From Novosphingobium sp. SG919 (GTDB lineage Bacteria; Pseudomonadota; Alphaproteobacteria; Sphingomonadales; Sphingomonadaceae), in assembly GCF_012932495.1 (NCBI RefSeq), contig NZ_JABCNG010000002.1, positions 372,001-436,000 of the forward strand: a stretch of DNA of 64,000 bases. The letters are read 5' to 3'. The translations under genes were made by a program, and so were the position numbers. The notes below the pieces were generated by a model. The model saw nothing but the letters and a program-made list of their open reading frames with translations, was not told where the DNA came from and ran no database searches. This document shows, in pieces, positions 25,546-34,619 of the stretch (positions are counted from its first letter, which is position 1; each line of letters opens with the position of its first letter).

Positions 25546-27225
25546 ATGGGTAACAGCCGCGAATCGACGCCACGGCAGGGCCAAGTGCAGGGCCAAGTGC
25601 AGGGATTGCCCTGGCCGCCCGTTCCCGCCGCGCACCAGATGGCATTTGCCCAGGGCGGGTTGTGGCCCAGCACCACGATCGCCGATCGCGCGGCAGACCT
25701 CGCCGCCCAGCGGCCCGATGATCCGTGCATGATCGACGAGGCCGGCGCGCTGACGTTTGCCGCGCTGTGGGCCGATGGGCAAAGCCTGGCGGCGAGCCTG
25801 CGCGCGCGGGGTTTGCGGCCGGGCGACGTGGTGGCGTTCCAGCTGCCCAATTGGCGCGAGGCGGCGGTGATCAACCTGGCCTGTGCGCTGGCGGGCCTGG
25901 TGATCAACCCGATCGTGCCGATCTATCGCGACGCGGAACTGCGCGTGATGCTGGGCGATTGCGTGGCGCGGGCACTGTTCGTGCCCACCACGTTCCGCAA
26001 GGTGGATTACGTCGCCATGGCCGCGCGGGTGAAGCCCGACCTGCCCGCGCTGGCACACGTGTTTACCGTGCGCGGGCAGGGACCAGACGACTATGCCGCC
26101 TTGGTGGAGGCCGGGCGCGCGTTGCCCAGCGCAACGGTGCCGGTCGATCCGCAGGGCGTGAAGATGGTGCTCTATACCTCGGGCACGACGGGACGGCCCA
26201 AGGGCGTGCTGCACAGCCATGCCACGCTGGGCCGGGTGATCGGCCAGAGCGCGGCATTCTGGGGGCTCAAGGCCGGGGATGCCATGCTGATGCCATCGCC
26301 GGTCACGCATGTTTCGGGCTATGCCAACGGGCTGGAAATGCCGCTGGTGGTGGGCACGCGCACGGTGCTGATGGAAAGCTGGCATGCGCAGGATGCGCTG
26401 GCGTTGATCATGCGGCATGGCGTGGTGGGCACGGTGGCGGCCACGCCCTTTCTGGTGGAACTGGCCCAGGCGGCCCGCGATGCGGGCGAGACGCTGCCCG
26501 GCTTCCGCTTCTTTGCCTGTGGCGGCGCGGCCGTGGCGCCCGACGTGATTTCCCGCGCGCGCGATGCCTTTGCCGCGTGCGCGCCATTCCGCGTGTTCGG
26601 CAGCTCTGAAGTGCCGCTGGTCAGCTTTGGCTGGCCGGACAATCCCGAACGCGCGAGCCAGACCGACGGACGCATCGTCGATTACACCGTGCGCATCGTG
26701 GACGATGCCGGCAACGATCTGGGCGATGGCCAGGAGGGGGAAATCCTGGCGCGCGGGCCGGCGATGATGATCGGCTATGCCGATCCGGCGCAAACCGCCG
26801 CCGCCATCGATGCGCAAGGTTTTTTCCGCACCGGTGACCTGGGGGTGCGCGATGCCGATGGCGCCATCACGGTGACCGGCCGCAAGAAGGACCTGATCAT
26901 TCGCGGCGGGGAGAACATTTCGGCCACCGAGATCGAGCAGGTGCTGGCAATCCATGCTGCCGTGGCCGACTGCGCGGTGGTGGCGATGCCGCACGACCGG
27001 CTGGGGGAAGGGGTCTGCGCGTTCGTGGTCACGCGGGCAGACGTCACGGCGGCAGACCTGGCCGCGCACGTGGCGCAAAGCGGGCTGGCGCGGCAGAAGA
27101 TTCCCGAGCGCTTCGAATGGGTGGCGCAATTGCCGCGCACTGCGGCGGGCAAGATCCGCAAGGACCAGCTGCGCGCGCAGATCGCGGCGGCTATTCGGGA
27201 AGAGGTTGCTCTGCCGCCGGGTTGA
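25546..27225 (+). CDS. AMP-dependent acyl-CoA ligase
   Basis: 559 residues from the ATG at 25546, which is preceded by AGAGAGGATC; upstream TTG (25480) and ATG (25525) starts are possible. The adenylation motif YTSGTTGRPKG lies near 212-222, FRTGDLG and GRKKDLIIRGGENI form the hinge, and the catalytic lysine is in TAAGKIRKDQL near the end. The overall pattern is that of ligases for medium-chain, aromatic or alicyclic acids (cyclohexanecarboxylate or fadD3-like). The divergent oxygenase operon suggests that it activates a ring-derived acid. An unusual N-terminal GQVQGQVQG is encoded by a 12-base tandem repeat. Confidence 0.85.
   Translation: MGNSRESTPRQGQVQGQVQGLPWPPVPAAHQMAFAQGGLWPSTTIADRAADLAAQRPDDPCMIDEAGALTFAALWADGQSLAASLRARGLRPGDVVAFQLPNWREAAVINLACALAGLVINPIVPIYRDAELRVMLGDCVARALFVPTTFRKVDYVAMAARVKPDLPALAHVFTVRGQGPDDYAALVEAGRALPSATVPVDPQGVKMVLYTSGTTGRPKGVLHSHATLGRVIGQSAAFWGLKAGDAMLMPSPVTHVSGYANGLEMPLVVGTRTVLMESWHAQDALALIMRHGVVGTVAATPFLVELAQAARDAGETLPGFRFFACGGAAVAPDVISRARDAFAACAPFRVFGSSEVPLVSFGWPDNPERASQTDGRIVDYTVRIVDDAGNDLGDGQEGEILARGPAMMIGYADPAQTAAAIDAQGFFRTGDLGVRDADGAITVTGRKKDLIIRGGENISATEIEQVLAIHAAVADCAVVAMPHDRLGEGVCAFVVTRADVTAADLAAHVAQSGLARQKIPERFEWVAQLPRTAAGKIRKDQLRAQIAAAIREEVALPPG
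25576..25604 (+). repeat. Short tandem repeat inside the acyl-CoA ligase gene
   Basis: Two full copies of CAGGGCCAAGTG (25576-25587 and 25588-25599) plus a partial third. The unit length of 12 keeps the frame, so copy number can vary without breaking the gene; it encodes a flexible Gly-Gln-Val-Gln stretch ahead of the folded domain. Confidence 0.7.
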
Positions 27226-28321
27226 GCGGCCCTTGGTGGGCGCCGACCCATTCGCGCCACAACAGCATCAGCACGGCGATCAGCGCCGGGCCGATCACCA
27301 GGCCGATCAGGCCCCAGGTCTCGATCCCGCCCAGGATGGCGAGCAGCACCCACAGGAACGGCAGCCGCGTGGCGCCGCCGATGAACACCGGCCGCACGAA
27401 ATGGTCGGCCACGAACACCACGATGCCGCCAAACGCCAGCACTGCGACGGCCGCTGCCGCCTGGCCCGCCGCGCCGAGCAGCGCGGCGGCCAGCACCACC
27501 GCCGCCACCGCGCCCAGGGGAATGGCCGAGAGCAGCGCGGTCAGCAAACCGAGCAGCGCGGCATGGACCACGCCTGCCAGGCCGTAGGCCACGCCCATCA
27601 GCACGCCTTCGCCAAAGCCGACGATGATCAACCCGTTGACCGTGCCGCGCACGGCCATCGCCGCCTGATCGACCACGCGCACGCCCGCCTCGCCAAACGC
27701 CCGGCGCGTGCCGATGCGCAAGCCATGCGCCACGCGCGCACCATCGCGCAGCAGGAAAAACAACGTCAGCAGCATGAAGCTGATCAACAGCACCCGATGT
27801 GCCACCAGGCCGAGAATCTTTTCGCCGGTGGTGAAATGAAGGCCGCGCGCCTGGTGCGAAAGGCGGTCGATGGCCTCGGGCGTGGCCAGGGTCTGTTGCC
27901 ACAAGACGACGAGATGATCGCCATAGGGCAGGCGCGCCAGGAAAGCGGGCACGGGCACGCCCTGGGCATGGGCCTGCGCCAGCCATTGGGTGACGGCCAT
28001 GCTGTCATGGATCACCGCGCTGGCCACCATGGCCAGGGGGATGACGAAGATCAGCAGCACGAGCAGCGTGAAGATGGCCGGCAGAACCAGCGATTGCCCG
28101 CGCGGCCAGCGCTGCGCGGCGGCCGCATGCAGCGGCCAGAGCGAGAGCGCCAGGATCACGCCCCAGCCCAGCGCGGGCAGAAACGCGCGCAAGGTCCACA
28201 ACCCGGCCAGTGCCAGCAGCGTGATGGCCACCAGCCCGGTTAGCCGCTGTGCGCGGGTGGCCTGCTGGCCGTCTTGGGAAGTCCAGGTTCCGGGGGCATC
28301 GTCTTGGGGGGGCGCTTGCAT
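27191..28321 (-). CDS. AI-2E-type (PerM family) membrane permease
   Basis: 376 residues with about eight hydrophobic segments. The N-terminal pair LVAITLLALAGLWTLRAFLP and LPAIFTLLVLLIFVIPLAMV, a long extracytoplasmic loop, and the C-terminal GGATRLPFLWVLLAILGG and GLIGLVIGPALIAVLMLLW are characteristic of the family. Members have been linked to autoinducer-2 export or Na+/H+ exchange, but most are uncharacterised. The 3' end overlaps the convergent CoA-ligase gene by 35 bases. There is no sign that it belongs to the surrounding catabolic operons. Confidence 0.82.
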   Translation of the reverse strand: MQAPPQDDAPGTWTSQDGQQATRAQRLTGLVAITLLALAGLWTLRAFLPALGWGVILALSLWPLHAAAAQRWPRGQSLVLPAIFTLLVLLIFVIPLAMVASAVIHDSMAVTQWLAQAHAQGVPVPAFLARLPYGDHLVVLWQQTLATPEAIDRLSHQARGLHFTTGEKILGLVAHRVLLISFMLLTLFFLLRDGARVAHGLRIGTRRAFGEAGVRVVDQAAMAVRGTVNGLIIVGFGEGVLMGVAYGLAGVVHAALLGLLTALLSAIPLGAVAAVVLAAALLGAAGQAAAAVAVLAFGGIVVFVADHFVRPVFIGGATRLPFLWVLLAILGGIETWGLIGLVIGPALIAVLMLLWREWVGAHQGPLNPAAEQPLPE

Positions 28322-28370
28322 CCCCCATGCCTAGCGCAGCCAAACGCGCGGCGCCAGTTCGGGTGGGTGG

Positions 28371-28476
28371 GTTTGGGCATCCACCACCCCCCGACCCCCT
28401 CCTCTAAAGAGGAGGGGGAGTATCAAGCAAAAGCCCTCGCCTCTCTAGAGGAGAGGGTTGGGGGTGGTGCGAAACC
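28371..28476. repeat. Interspersed double-hairpin palindromic repeat, copy 2
   Basis: Same architecture as 3771-3875: outer arms GGTTTCGCACCACCCCC-like (read on the minus strand at the right end) and CCACCACCCCCCGACCCCC at the left, with the inner palindrome CCCCCTCCTCTAAAGAGGAG and a second, diverged one (CCCTCGCCTCTCTAGAGGAG). The right hairpin has several substitutions relative to copy 1. It ends at the stop codon of the leftward SDR gene. Confidence 0.82.
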
Positions 28477-29274
28477 TTAAACTGCCCCGGCCATCGCGGC
28501 GGCCATTTCTTCGCGCGTGGGGTTGCGGCGCAGCGTGAGGCCGCCGTTCACCTGCAGGTTTTCCCCGGTCATGAAGCATTCGTCGCTGGCCAGGAACACG
28601 GCGGCGGCGGCGATGTCGTCGCTGGTGCCGATGCGGCCCAGGGGATAACCGGCGAGGAAACTGTCGAACAGGCCGGGCACGCCCTTGGCGTCAGCGGTCA
28701 TCGGCGTTTCGGTCAGGCCCGGCGAGATCGAATTGGCGCGAATGCCTTCCTCGCCGAATTCATGCGCCACGCAGCGCACCACGTGATCGGTTCCGGCCTT
28801 GGTGCCCATGTAGGCGGCGTGGTCGTTGAGCATGATCGTCGCTGTGGCGCTGCTGATCTGGATCAGGCTGCCGCCCGCGCCGCCGCGGCTGCGCGCCATC
28901 TTGCGGATCATCGCCTGGCAGAACTGAAACGGGCCCACGTATTGCAGGGCGGTGATCGCGTCCAATTCCGCGCGCGTCGTATCCAGGAACGGCTTGAGCA
29001 GGCCCCAGCCCGTGGCATTCACGGCAATGTCGATCCCGCCCATCGCGGCCACGGCGGCGTCGGCCATGGCGGCAAGGCTTTCCTCGCTGGTGATGTCGCA
29101 CGCGGCCCAGTGGCAGGCGTGGTCCGTGGCGAATTGCGCCAGCACGCTTTCCTTGCGCCCGGCCACGAGCACGCTGGCCCCTTCGTCGAGAAACCGGCGG
29201 GCGATATGCTGGCCCATGTTGCCTGCGCTGCTCGCGCCCAGAACCACGGCGCGCTTGCCGTTCAACCTGCCCAT
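28477..29274 (-). CDS. Short-chain dehydrogenase/reductase
   Basis: 265 residues. The nucleotide loop is atypical: LGASSAGNMGQHIA has one residue more than the classical TGxxxGIG and lacks the initial threonine. NATGWGLLK replaces NAG, but the serine (QISSATATIM) and catalytic YMGTK are present. The C-terminus ECFMTGENLQVNGG fits the family. It diverges from another SDR gene across 151 bases, and a GGGAGAGC ribosome site precedes the ATG. The altered loop could change NAD versus NADP preference; substrate unknown. Confidence 0.85.
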   Translation of the reverse strand: MGRLNGKRAVVLGASSAGNMGQHIARRFLDEGASVLVAGRKESVLAQFATDHACHWAACDITSEESLAAMADAAVAAMGGIDIAVNATGWGLLKPFLDTTRAELDAITALQYVGPFQFCQAMIRKMARSRGGAGGSLIQISSATATIMLNDHAAYMGTKAGTDHVVRCVAHEFGEEGIRANSISPGLTETPMTADAKGVPGLFDSFLAGYPLGRIGTSDDIAAAAVFLASDECFMTGENLQVNGGLTLRRNPTREEMAAAMAGAV

Positions 29275-29425
29275 CGTGCTCTCCCGCCTGGCGTTTGTTG
29301 CCGCTTGCTATCACAGGCCGTCGCGCGCCATTCCTCTCCAAAAGGGCAGTGGAGCGCGCGCCGCGCGATGGGCCAGTCTGCAGCCAAGTATCATGGCGCG
29401 GTTCGCGCGTGGAAGGAACGAGAAC

Positions 29426-30187
29426 ATGGATCTGGGACTCAAGGGGAAAAAGGTGATCCTCACCGGCGGCAGCCGTGGGATCGGCCGCGCCACGGTGGAA
29501 CTGTTCGCCGCCGAAGGCGCCGATGTCGCCTTCTGCTCGCGCAATGCCGACCAGGTGGCCGAAACCGCCGCAGCACTTGCCCGACATGGCGGCAAAGTGG
29601 TGGGCACCCCGTTCGACATGGAAAGCGGGCACGATGCCTATCGCGCCTGGCTGGCTGACGCGCGCGACGCGCTGGGGGGCTGCGACATCTTCGTGCCGAT
29701 GATTTCCACCAGTGGTGCCGGCGCCACCGGCGATTGGCAGAAAAGCCTGGATTACGACATCATGGGCCTAGTGATCGGGGTGGAAGTGCTGGAAGACGCG
29801 CTGGCCGCATCGGGCGAGGGCAGCGTGGTCGTGACAGCCAGCACGGCGGGCGTGGAAACCTTCATCGTGCCCCAGGGATACAATGCGCTCAAAGGCGCGC
29901 TGCTGGTGCACGCCGGGCAATTGAGCCAGTCGCTGGGCCCCAAGGGCATCCGCGTCAACTGCGTGTCGCCCGGGCCGATCCGCTTTCCCGGCGGCAATTG
30001 GGAAGCGATCGAGGGGCTCATGCCCGAGCTTTATGCCAGCACGCAGGCGCAGTTCGCGCTGGGCCGCTGGGGTGGGCCCGAGGAAGTGGCGCGCAGCGTG
30101 GTGTTCCTGGCCAGCCCGGCGTCTTCGTTCACCACCGGGACCAACGTGGTGATCGACGGCGGATATACCAAGCGCGTGCAATTCTGA
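29426..30187 (+). CDS. Short-chain dehydrogenase/reductase
   Basis: 253 residues. The start at 29426 follows GGAAGGA. TGGSRGIGRATV forms the cofactor loop, TASTAGVETF contains the active-site serine and YNALK the tyrosine-lysine pair; TGTNVVIDGGY closes the fold. The NAG motif is replaced by PMISTSGAG, a feature of the 3-oxoacyl-ACP-reductase-like branch acting on unknown cyclic ketones. It is a single rightward gene between a divergent SDR and a convergent medium-chain reductase. Confidence 0.85.
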   Translation: MDLGLKGKKVILTGGSRGIGRATVELFAAEGADVAFCSRNADQVAETAAALARHGGKVVGTPFDMESGHDAYRAWLADARDALGGCDIFVPMISTSGAGATGDWQKSLDYDIMGLVIGVEVLEDALAASGEGSVVVTASTAGVETFIVPQGYNALKGALLVHAGQLSQSLGPKGIRVNCVSPGPIRFPGGNWEAIEGLMPELYASTQAQFALGRWGGPEEVARSVVFLASPASSFTTGTNVVIDGGYTKRVQF

Positions 30188-30242
30188 GGGCGCTGGCGGC
30201 GGGGTGTTGCTTGGGCCCTGCGAAGGGCCCAAGCAGCTGACT

Positions 30243-31274
30243 TTAATCCACCGCCAGCACCAGCTTGCCGGTGTTGGCGCCGGAAAACAGGCGCATGAAC
30301 GCGTCATAGGCGTTGTCCAGGCCGTGCTGGATATCCTCGTCCACGCGCAGGCGGCCTTCGCCGATCCATTGCGCCACCACGGCGCCACCTTCGGCAAAGC
30401 GCGGCACATAGCCCGCGATGAGGAAGCCCTTGATCGTCGCCTGCTTGACGATCACCTGCCACAAGTTGCGGATGCCGATCTTTTCAGGCGCGTTGTATTC
30501 GCTGATCAGCCCGCACAGCACCACCCGCGCGTGTAGCGCCAGGTTCAGCAGAACCGCGTCCATGACGTCGCCGCCGACATTCTCGAACAGGATATCCACG
30601 CCCTGGGGGGCCGCTGCGGCGATTTCGGCCGACAATGCGTCCACGCTCTTGGCGCCGGACGCGCTTTTGTAGTCGATCGCCACGTCGAACCCGTAGTCTT
30701 CCACCAGGCGGCGGCATTTTTCCGCGCCGCCGGCAATGCCGATCACGCGCAGGCCCAGGATCTTGCCGATCTGCCCGACCATCGAACCCACCGCACCGGC
30801 CGCGCCGGTGACCAGCAGGGTTTCTCCGCTGCGCGGCGCGGCGGCGTCGGTAAGGCCGAAATAGGCCGTCAGTCCCACGGCACCCACGGCGGAAAGATAG
30901 CGCGACGGACTATCGACAATCGACACGTCGATCTTGCTGGTAAAGCCGCCCGGGGTGACGACCGAATAGTCTTCGATGGCATTGAGACCCAGAACCCAGT
31001 CGCCTGCAGCGAAATCGGGATTGCGCGACTCGTGCACCACGCCAACGGTCGTGGCGCGCACGGCATCGCCCAGGGGGATGGGCGGCATGTAGCTGGGCGC
31101 ATCGTCCATCCATCCGCGCTGCGCCGGATCGAGCGAGACGAAGCGATTGCGCACCACCATACCCCCTTCCGGAGCGCTGGGGACGGGCGTTTTTTCCAGG
31201 CGGAAATCGTCGCGCGTGGGGGTGCCATGGGGGCGGCGTGCCAAGATAAAGCGGCGGTTTTCCAAAGCGTTCAT
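30243..31274 (-). CDS. Zinc-free medium-chain NADP-dependent oxidoreductase (CurA-like)
   Basis: 343 residues from the ATG at 31274, preceded by GGGAGAGA. It lacks the catalytic zinc cysteines and carries the nucleotide motif TGAAGAVGSMVGQIGK, then GIAGGAEKCRRL and ILFENVGGDVMDAVL, as in leukotriene B4 12-hydroxydehydrogenase and curcumin reductase CurA. Such enzymes reduce the C=C bond of enones with NADPH. It diverges from a TonB receptor-SDR operon. Two related reductases, at 39204 and 58075, share its domain plan but only moderate identity. The frame continues open far upstream, antisense to the receptor; only the portion from 31274 is homologous. Confidence 0.86.
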   Translation of the reverse strand: MNALENRRFILARRPHGTPTRDDFRLEKTPVPSAPEGGMVVRNRFVSLDPAQRGWMDDAPSYMPPIPLGDAVRATTVGVVHESRNPDFAAGDWVLGLNAIEDYSVVTPGGFTSKIDVSIVDSPSRYLSAVGAVGLTAYFGLTDAAAPRSGETLLVTGAAGAVGSMVGQIGKILGLRVIGIAGGAEKCRRLVEDYGFDVAIDYKSASGAKSVDALSAEIAAAAPQGVDILFENVGGDVMDAVLLNLALHARVVLCGLISEYNAPEKIGIRNLWQVIVKQATIKGFLIAGYVPRFAEGGAVVAQWIGEGRLRVDEDIQHGLDNAYDAFMRLFSGANTGKLVLAVD

Positions 31275-31472
31275 CCGTCTCTCCCAAGTCCTTGCGGGGC
31301 CCTGGCCAGCATTGCGCGCCGGCCGGGCGAACAGGCCGGAATGCTTGGCCCAATCGTGCCACCACGCACCTATGATTTGTTGCAGTAGGTTGGCGTGGCC
31401 ACACCCGACTAGGTTCACACCATCAAAGGGCAAGAACCCTTCGCCAAAAAAGATCCTAGGGGGAGTGAGAGG

Positions 31473-33779
31473 ATGAAAGGCTGCTTTGGCAACCGTGTTG
31501 CGTGCGTGCTTCTGGCCGGAATCAGCTTGCCGCTGATGCCGGGGCTGGCCTTGGCCGAAGAGGCACCAAATCCACAGACCGCGCCGCAGCCTGAACCGCC
31601 GCAGGCCGGCACGGAGGTGTCGCAGGATACCAACGCGATCATCGTCACCGCCCGCCGCCGCGCGGAATCGCTGCAGACCACGCCGGTGGCGATCACCGCG
31701 GTGAATGCCGCGATGCTGGAAAACAAGGCTGCGGTGAACATCGGCGATTTGCAGGGCGCGGCGCCGGGCCTGCTCATCACCCAGCAGAATTCGGGCGCCC
31801 AGGCGGCCAACCTTTCGATCCGCGGCCTGACTTATGCCGATATCGAAAAGAGCCAGACGCCCACCGTGGGCGTGGTGGTGGATGGCGTGACCATCGGCAC
31901 CAACACCGGCCAGTTGCAGGACGCGTTCGACATCGCCCAGATCGAAGTGCTGCGCGGCCCGCAAGGCACGCTGTTCGGCGCCAACACGATCGGCGGGGTG
32001 GTCAACATCACGCGCAGCAAGCCGACGATGACCGCCGGCGTGAAGGCCGAATTTACCTATGGCCGGTGGAATACCTGGTCGGGCAAGGCGATTGCCAACT
32101 TCGGCAATGGCGAGACCATGGGCCTGAAGCTGTGGTATTTCCACAATCAGACCGACGGGTTCTATCACAATGCCACGTTCAACCGCCCCGATGGCGGATC
32201 GAAGGGTGACAGCTTTGGCGGCACCGTGCTGTTCAAGCCGGCCGGGTCTGATTTCACGGCGCAATTCACCCTGGAAAACGTGATCCAGTCTTTCGCCCCG
32301 GCGGTGAGCAACCTGGCCAAGACCGGCGAAGTGTTCTGCGCGTTCGAACCGGCGCAGGAATGCAACCGCAACACCACCACCGACCTCTACACCACCTTTG
32401 GCCAGAGCGCGACGAGCACCTATCACGCGCCCGATGCCACGCTGGAAATGAACTATACGCTGGGCGGCGTGAAGCTCACCTCGATCACCGGCTGGCGCCA
32501 TAGTGCCGAGCGGCAGACCCAGGATTTCGACGGATCGTCCACCGATCTCTATTATGTGGAACGCATTCAGAACTACACGCAATGGAGCCAGGAACTGCGC
32601 GCCGCCGGCAATCTGTTCCAGGGCTTCGACTATGTGGTCGGCGGGTTCTATTTCAACAGCAAGTACGATTTCAAGCAGTGCTCGCGCGTGTTCGGCTTCT
32701 CGCCCAACACCCCGCCCTGCACGTTCGATGCCGCGCCGCAGATCGAAAACGCCAAGTCGGAAAGCTATGCCGCCTTTGCCGATTTCAACTGGGCGGTGGT
32801 CGACAAGGTGCGCATCTCGTTCGGCGGGCGCTGGTCGCACGATTACAAGTATCTCGCCAATGGCTTCCTGGGCGCGCCGTTCCCGCCCGGCGCGGCCAAC
32901 TTCTCGAAATTCACGCCCAAGGCCGGGATCGACTTCCGCCCGAATGCCGACACCATGCTCTATGCCAGCTGGTCGCGCGGCTATCGTTCGGGCGGGTTCA
33001 GCCCGCGCGCGGGCGATGCCAACTATGCCACCAAGCCGTTCCAGCCCGAAACGCTCGATTCCTATGAAGTGGGCGCCAAGCTCGACTTGTTCGATCACCG
33101 CCTGGCGATCAACCTGGCCGGCTATATCTCCGATTACAAGAACATGCAGCAGAACACGACGATTCCGTGCACCTGCTCCACCGGCAACCAGACGATCACT
33201 AGCAATGTGCCGGGCGGCGCGCTGATCAAGGGTATCGAGTTCGACGGGTCGCTGCGCGTCAGCTCTGCTTTCAAGATCACGGCTTCGGCGGCGCTGATGC
33301 AGTCGCACTTCCGCCGCTTCGTGGTGGGTGGCCTGGTCGGCACCACGATCACGCCGTTCGACTATACCGCCAACCGCCTGATCTATGCGCCCACGTTCTC
33401 GGGCTCGCTGAGCGGGGATTACACCTTGCCCACCGATTTCGGCAGCGTGGTGACCTCGCTCTCGTGGCGGCACATCAGCCCCTATGACGAGCAGATCTCG
33501 ATCGCGTCGAGCGCGGCTGGCACCACGGCGCTGGGCACCACCGGCCAGATCGTGAGCGGCAACGATCCGCGCGTGCGCACGGTGACGCAGGACCTGGTCG
33601 ATGCCAGCCTGACGGTGAATTTCAAGCTCAACAAGGCCGATGCCTATTTCCGCGTGTTCGGGCGCAATCTGGCCGACATCCGCACCACCACGCACGCGTT
33701 CACCGTGGCCGGGCTGTGGTCGTTCGGCATGGCGCTGGAGCCGCGGACTTATGGCGGCACCATCGGCATCAAGTTCTAA
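31473..33779 (+). CDS. TonB-dependent outer-membrane receptor
   Basis: 768 residues. Signal peptide to about LALAEE (residue 30), TonB box IIVTARRRAE near 52-61, plug with SIRGLTYADIEKSQTP, VVVDGVTIG and EVLRGPQGTLFGANTIGG, and a barrel ending in GGTIGIKF. AGGGGGAGTGAGAGG precedes the ATG at 31473. Receptors with this plug are abundant in sphingomonads and import siderophores, sugars, lignin fragments, terpenoids or steroids. An SDR gene follows after 35 bases on the same strand, and a reductase diverges, suggesting that the ligand is a catabolic substrate instead of iron. Confidence 0.92.
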   Translation: MKGCFGNRVACVLLAGISLPLMPGLALAEEAPNPQTAPQPEPPQAGTEVSQDTNAIIVTARRRAESLQTTPVAITAVNAAMLENKAAVNIGDLQGAAPGLLITQQNSGAQAANLSIRGLTYADIEKSQTPTVGVVVDGVTIGTNTGQLQDAFDIAQIEVLRGPQGTLFGANTIGGVVNITRSKPTMTAGVKAEFTYGRWNTWSGKAIANFGNGETMGLKLWYFHNQTDGFYHNATFNRPDGGSKGDSFGGTVLFKPAGSDFTAQFTLENVIQSFAPAVSNLAKTGEVFCAFEPAQECNRNTTTDLYTTFGQSATSTYHAPDATLEMNYTLGGVKLTSITGWRHSAERQTQDFDGSSTDLYYVERIQNYTQWSQELRAAGNLFQGFDYVVGGFYFNSKYDFKQCSRVFGFSPNTPPCTFDAAPQIENAKSESYAAFADFNWAVVDKVRISFGGRWSHDYKYLANGFLGAPFPPGAANFSKFTPKAGIDFRPNADTMLYASWSRGYRSGGFSPRAGDANYATKPFQPETLDSYEVGAKLDLFDHRLAINLAGYISDYKNMQQNTTIPCTCSTGNQTITSNVPGGALIKGIEFDGSLRVSSAFKITASAALMQSHFRRFVVGGLVGTTITPFDYTANRLIYAPTFSGSLSGDYTLPTDFGSVVTSLSWRHISPYDEQISIASSAAGTTALGTTGQIVSGNDPRVRTVTQDLVDASLTVNFKLNKADAYFRVFGRNLADIRTTTHAFTVAGLWSFGMALEPRTYGGTIGIKF

Positions 33780-33814
33780 GGACCGGGGGCGGTCTGCATG
33801 AGAAAGGAAGCAGT

Positions 33815-34594
33815 ATGAAGCGCTTGGAAGGCAAAGTCGCCCTCATTACCGGTGGGGCATCGGTGCCTGGCCTGGGCAGTGCCACCGCGATCCGCTTTGC
33901 CCAGGAAGGGGCACGGATCTATCTCACCGATCGCGACCTGCCCGGCGCGGAAAAGGTGGCGCAGTCGATCCGCGATGCGGGCGGCGTGGCCACCGCGCTG
34001 GCCCACGATGTGACGTCGGAAGCCGATTGGGACCGGGTGATCGCCGCGATCGATGACGCCGAAGGCGTGCTCGACGTGGTGGTCAACAACGCCGGCATCG
34101 CCGTGCTGGGCGAATTTGACAAAGTGACCACGGCCGACTGGCTCAAGCAGAACGACGTCAATCTCAACAGCGTGTTCCAGGGCACGCAGCGCGCTTTCGT
34201 GATGATGCGCCGCCCGGGCGCCGATGGCCGCGCGCGGGGTGGATCGATCATCAACATCTCGTCCGTCGCCGGGCTGATCGGCGTGCCGGGCTGCGCGGCC
34301 TATGCCGCCAGCAAGGGCGGGGTGCGCCTGTTTTCCAAGGTCGTGGCGCTGGAAGGCGCGGTCGATGGCATCCGCTGCAACACCGTGCACCCCGGCATGA
34401 TCGCCACGAACATCCAGGGCGTGGCGCTGGAAGACAATGCCGCCAATTACGATGCGGTGATGGCCATGGTGCCGATGGGATACATGGGCGCGCCCGAAGA
34501 CATCGCCAACATGAACCTGTTCCTGGCGTCTGACGAAGCGCGCTACATCACCGGCGCCGAATTCGTGGTCGATGGCGGGATGACCGCGCGCTGA
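33815..34594 (+). CDS. Short-chain dehydrogenase/reductase
   Basis: 259 residues. The ATG at 33815 follows AAGGAAG and lies 35 bases after the receptor stop, so both are probably on one transcript. The cofactor loop TGGASVPGLGSATA has two extra residues compared with TGxxxGIG. NNAGIAVLG, INISSVAGLIG and YAASK are normal, as is ITGAEFVVDGG. The extended loop is found in some SDRs acting on bulky hydrophobic alcohols, which would fit a receptor for a large ligand; that link is inference. Confidence 0.86.
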   Translation: MKRLEGKVALITGGASVPGLGSATAIRFAQEGARIYLTDRDLPGAEKVAQSIRDAGGVATALAHDVTSEADWDRVIAAIDDAEGVLDVVVNNAGIAVLGEFDKVTTADWLKQNDVNLNSVFQGTQRAFVMMRRPGADGRARGGSIINISSVAGLIGVPGCAAYAASKGGVRLFSKVVALEGAVDGIRCNTVHPGMIATNIQGVALEDNAANYDAVMAMVPMGYMGAPEDIANMNLFLASDEARYITGAEFVVDGGMTAR

Positions 34595-34619
34595 GTGTTT
34601 GGGCCTGGGTGGCGGGGTT

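Noticed and set aside
25546..27225. Assigning the CoA ligase to malonate activation
   Set aside because: The MatB-type signature is in the other ligase (47865-49391); this one follows the pattern of aromatic or alicyclic acid ligases.
30243..33695. An unbroken minus-strand frame of 1150 codons covering the reductase and the antisense of a TonB receptor
   Set aside because: The part upstream of 31274 has no domain similarity and lies opposite a well-supported receptor gene; long antisense frames are expected in GC-rich codon-biased DNA.
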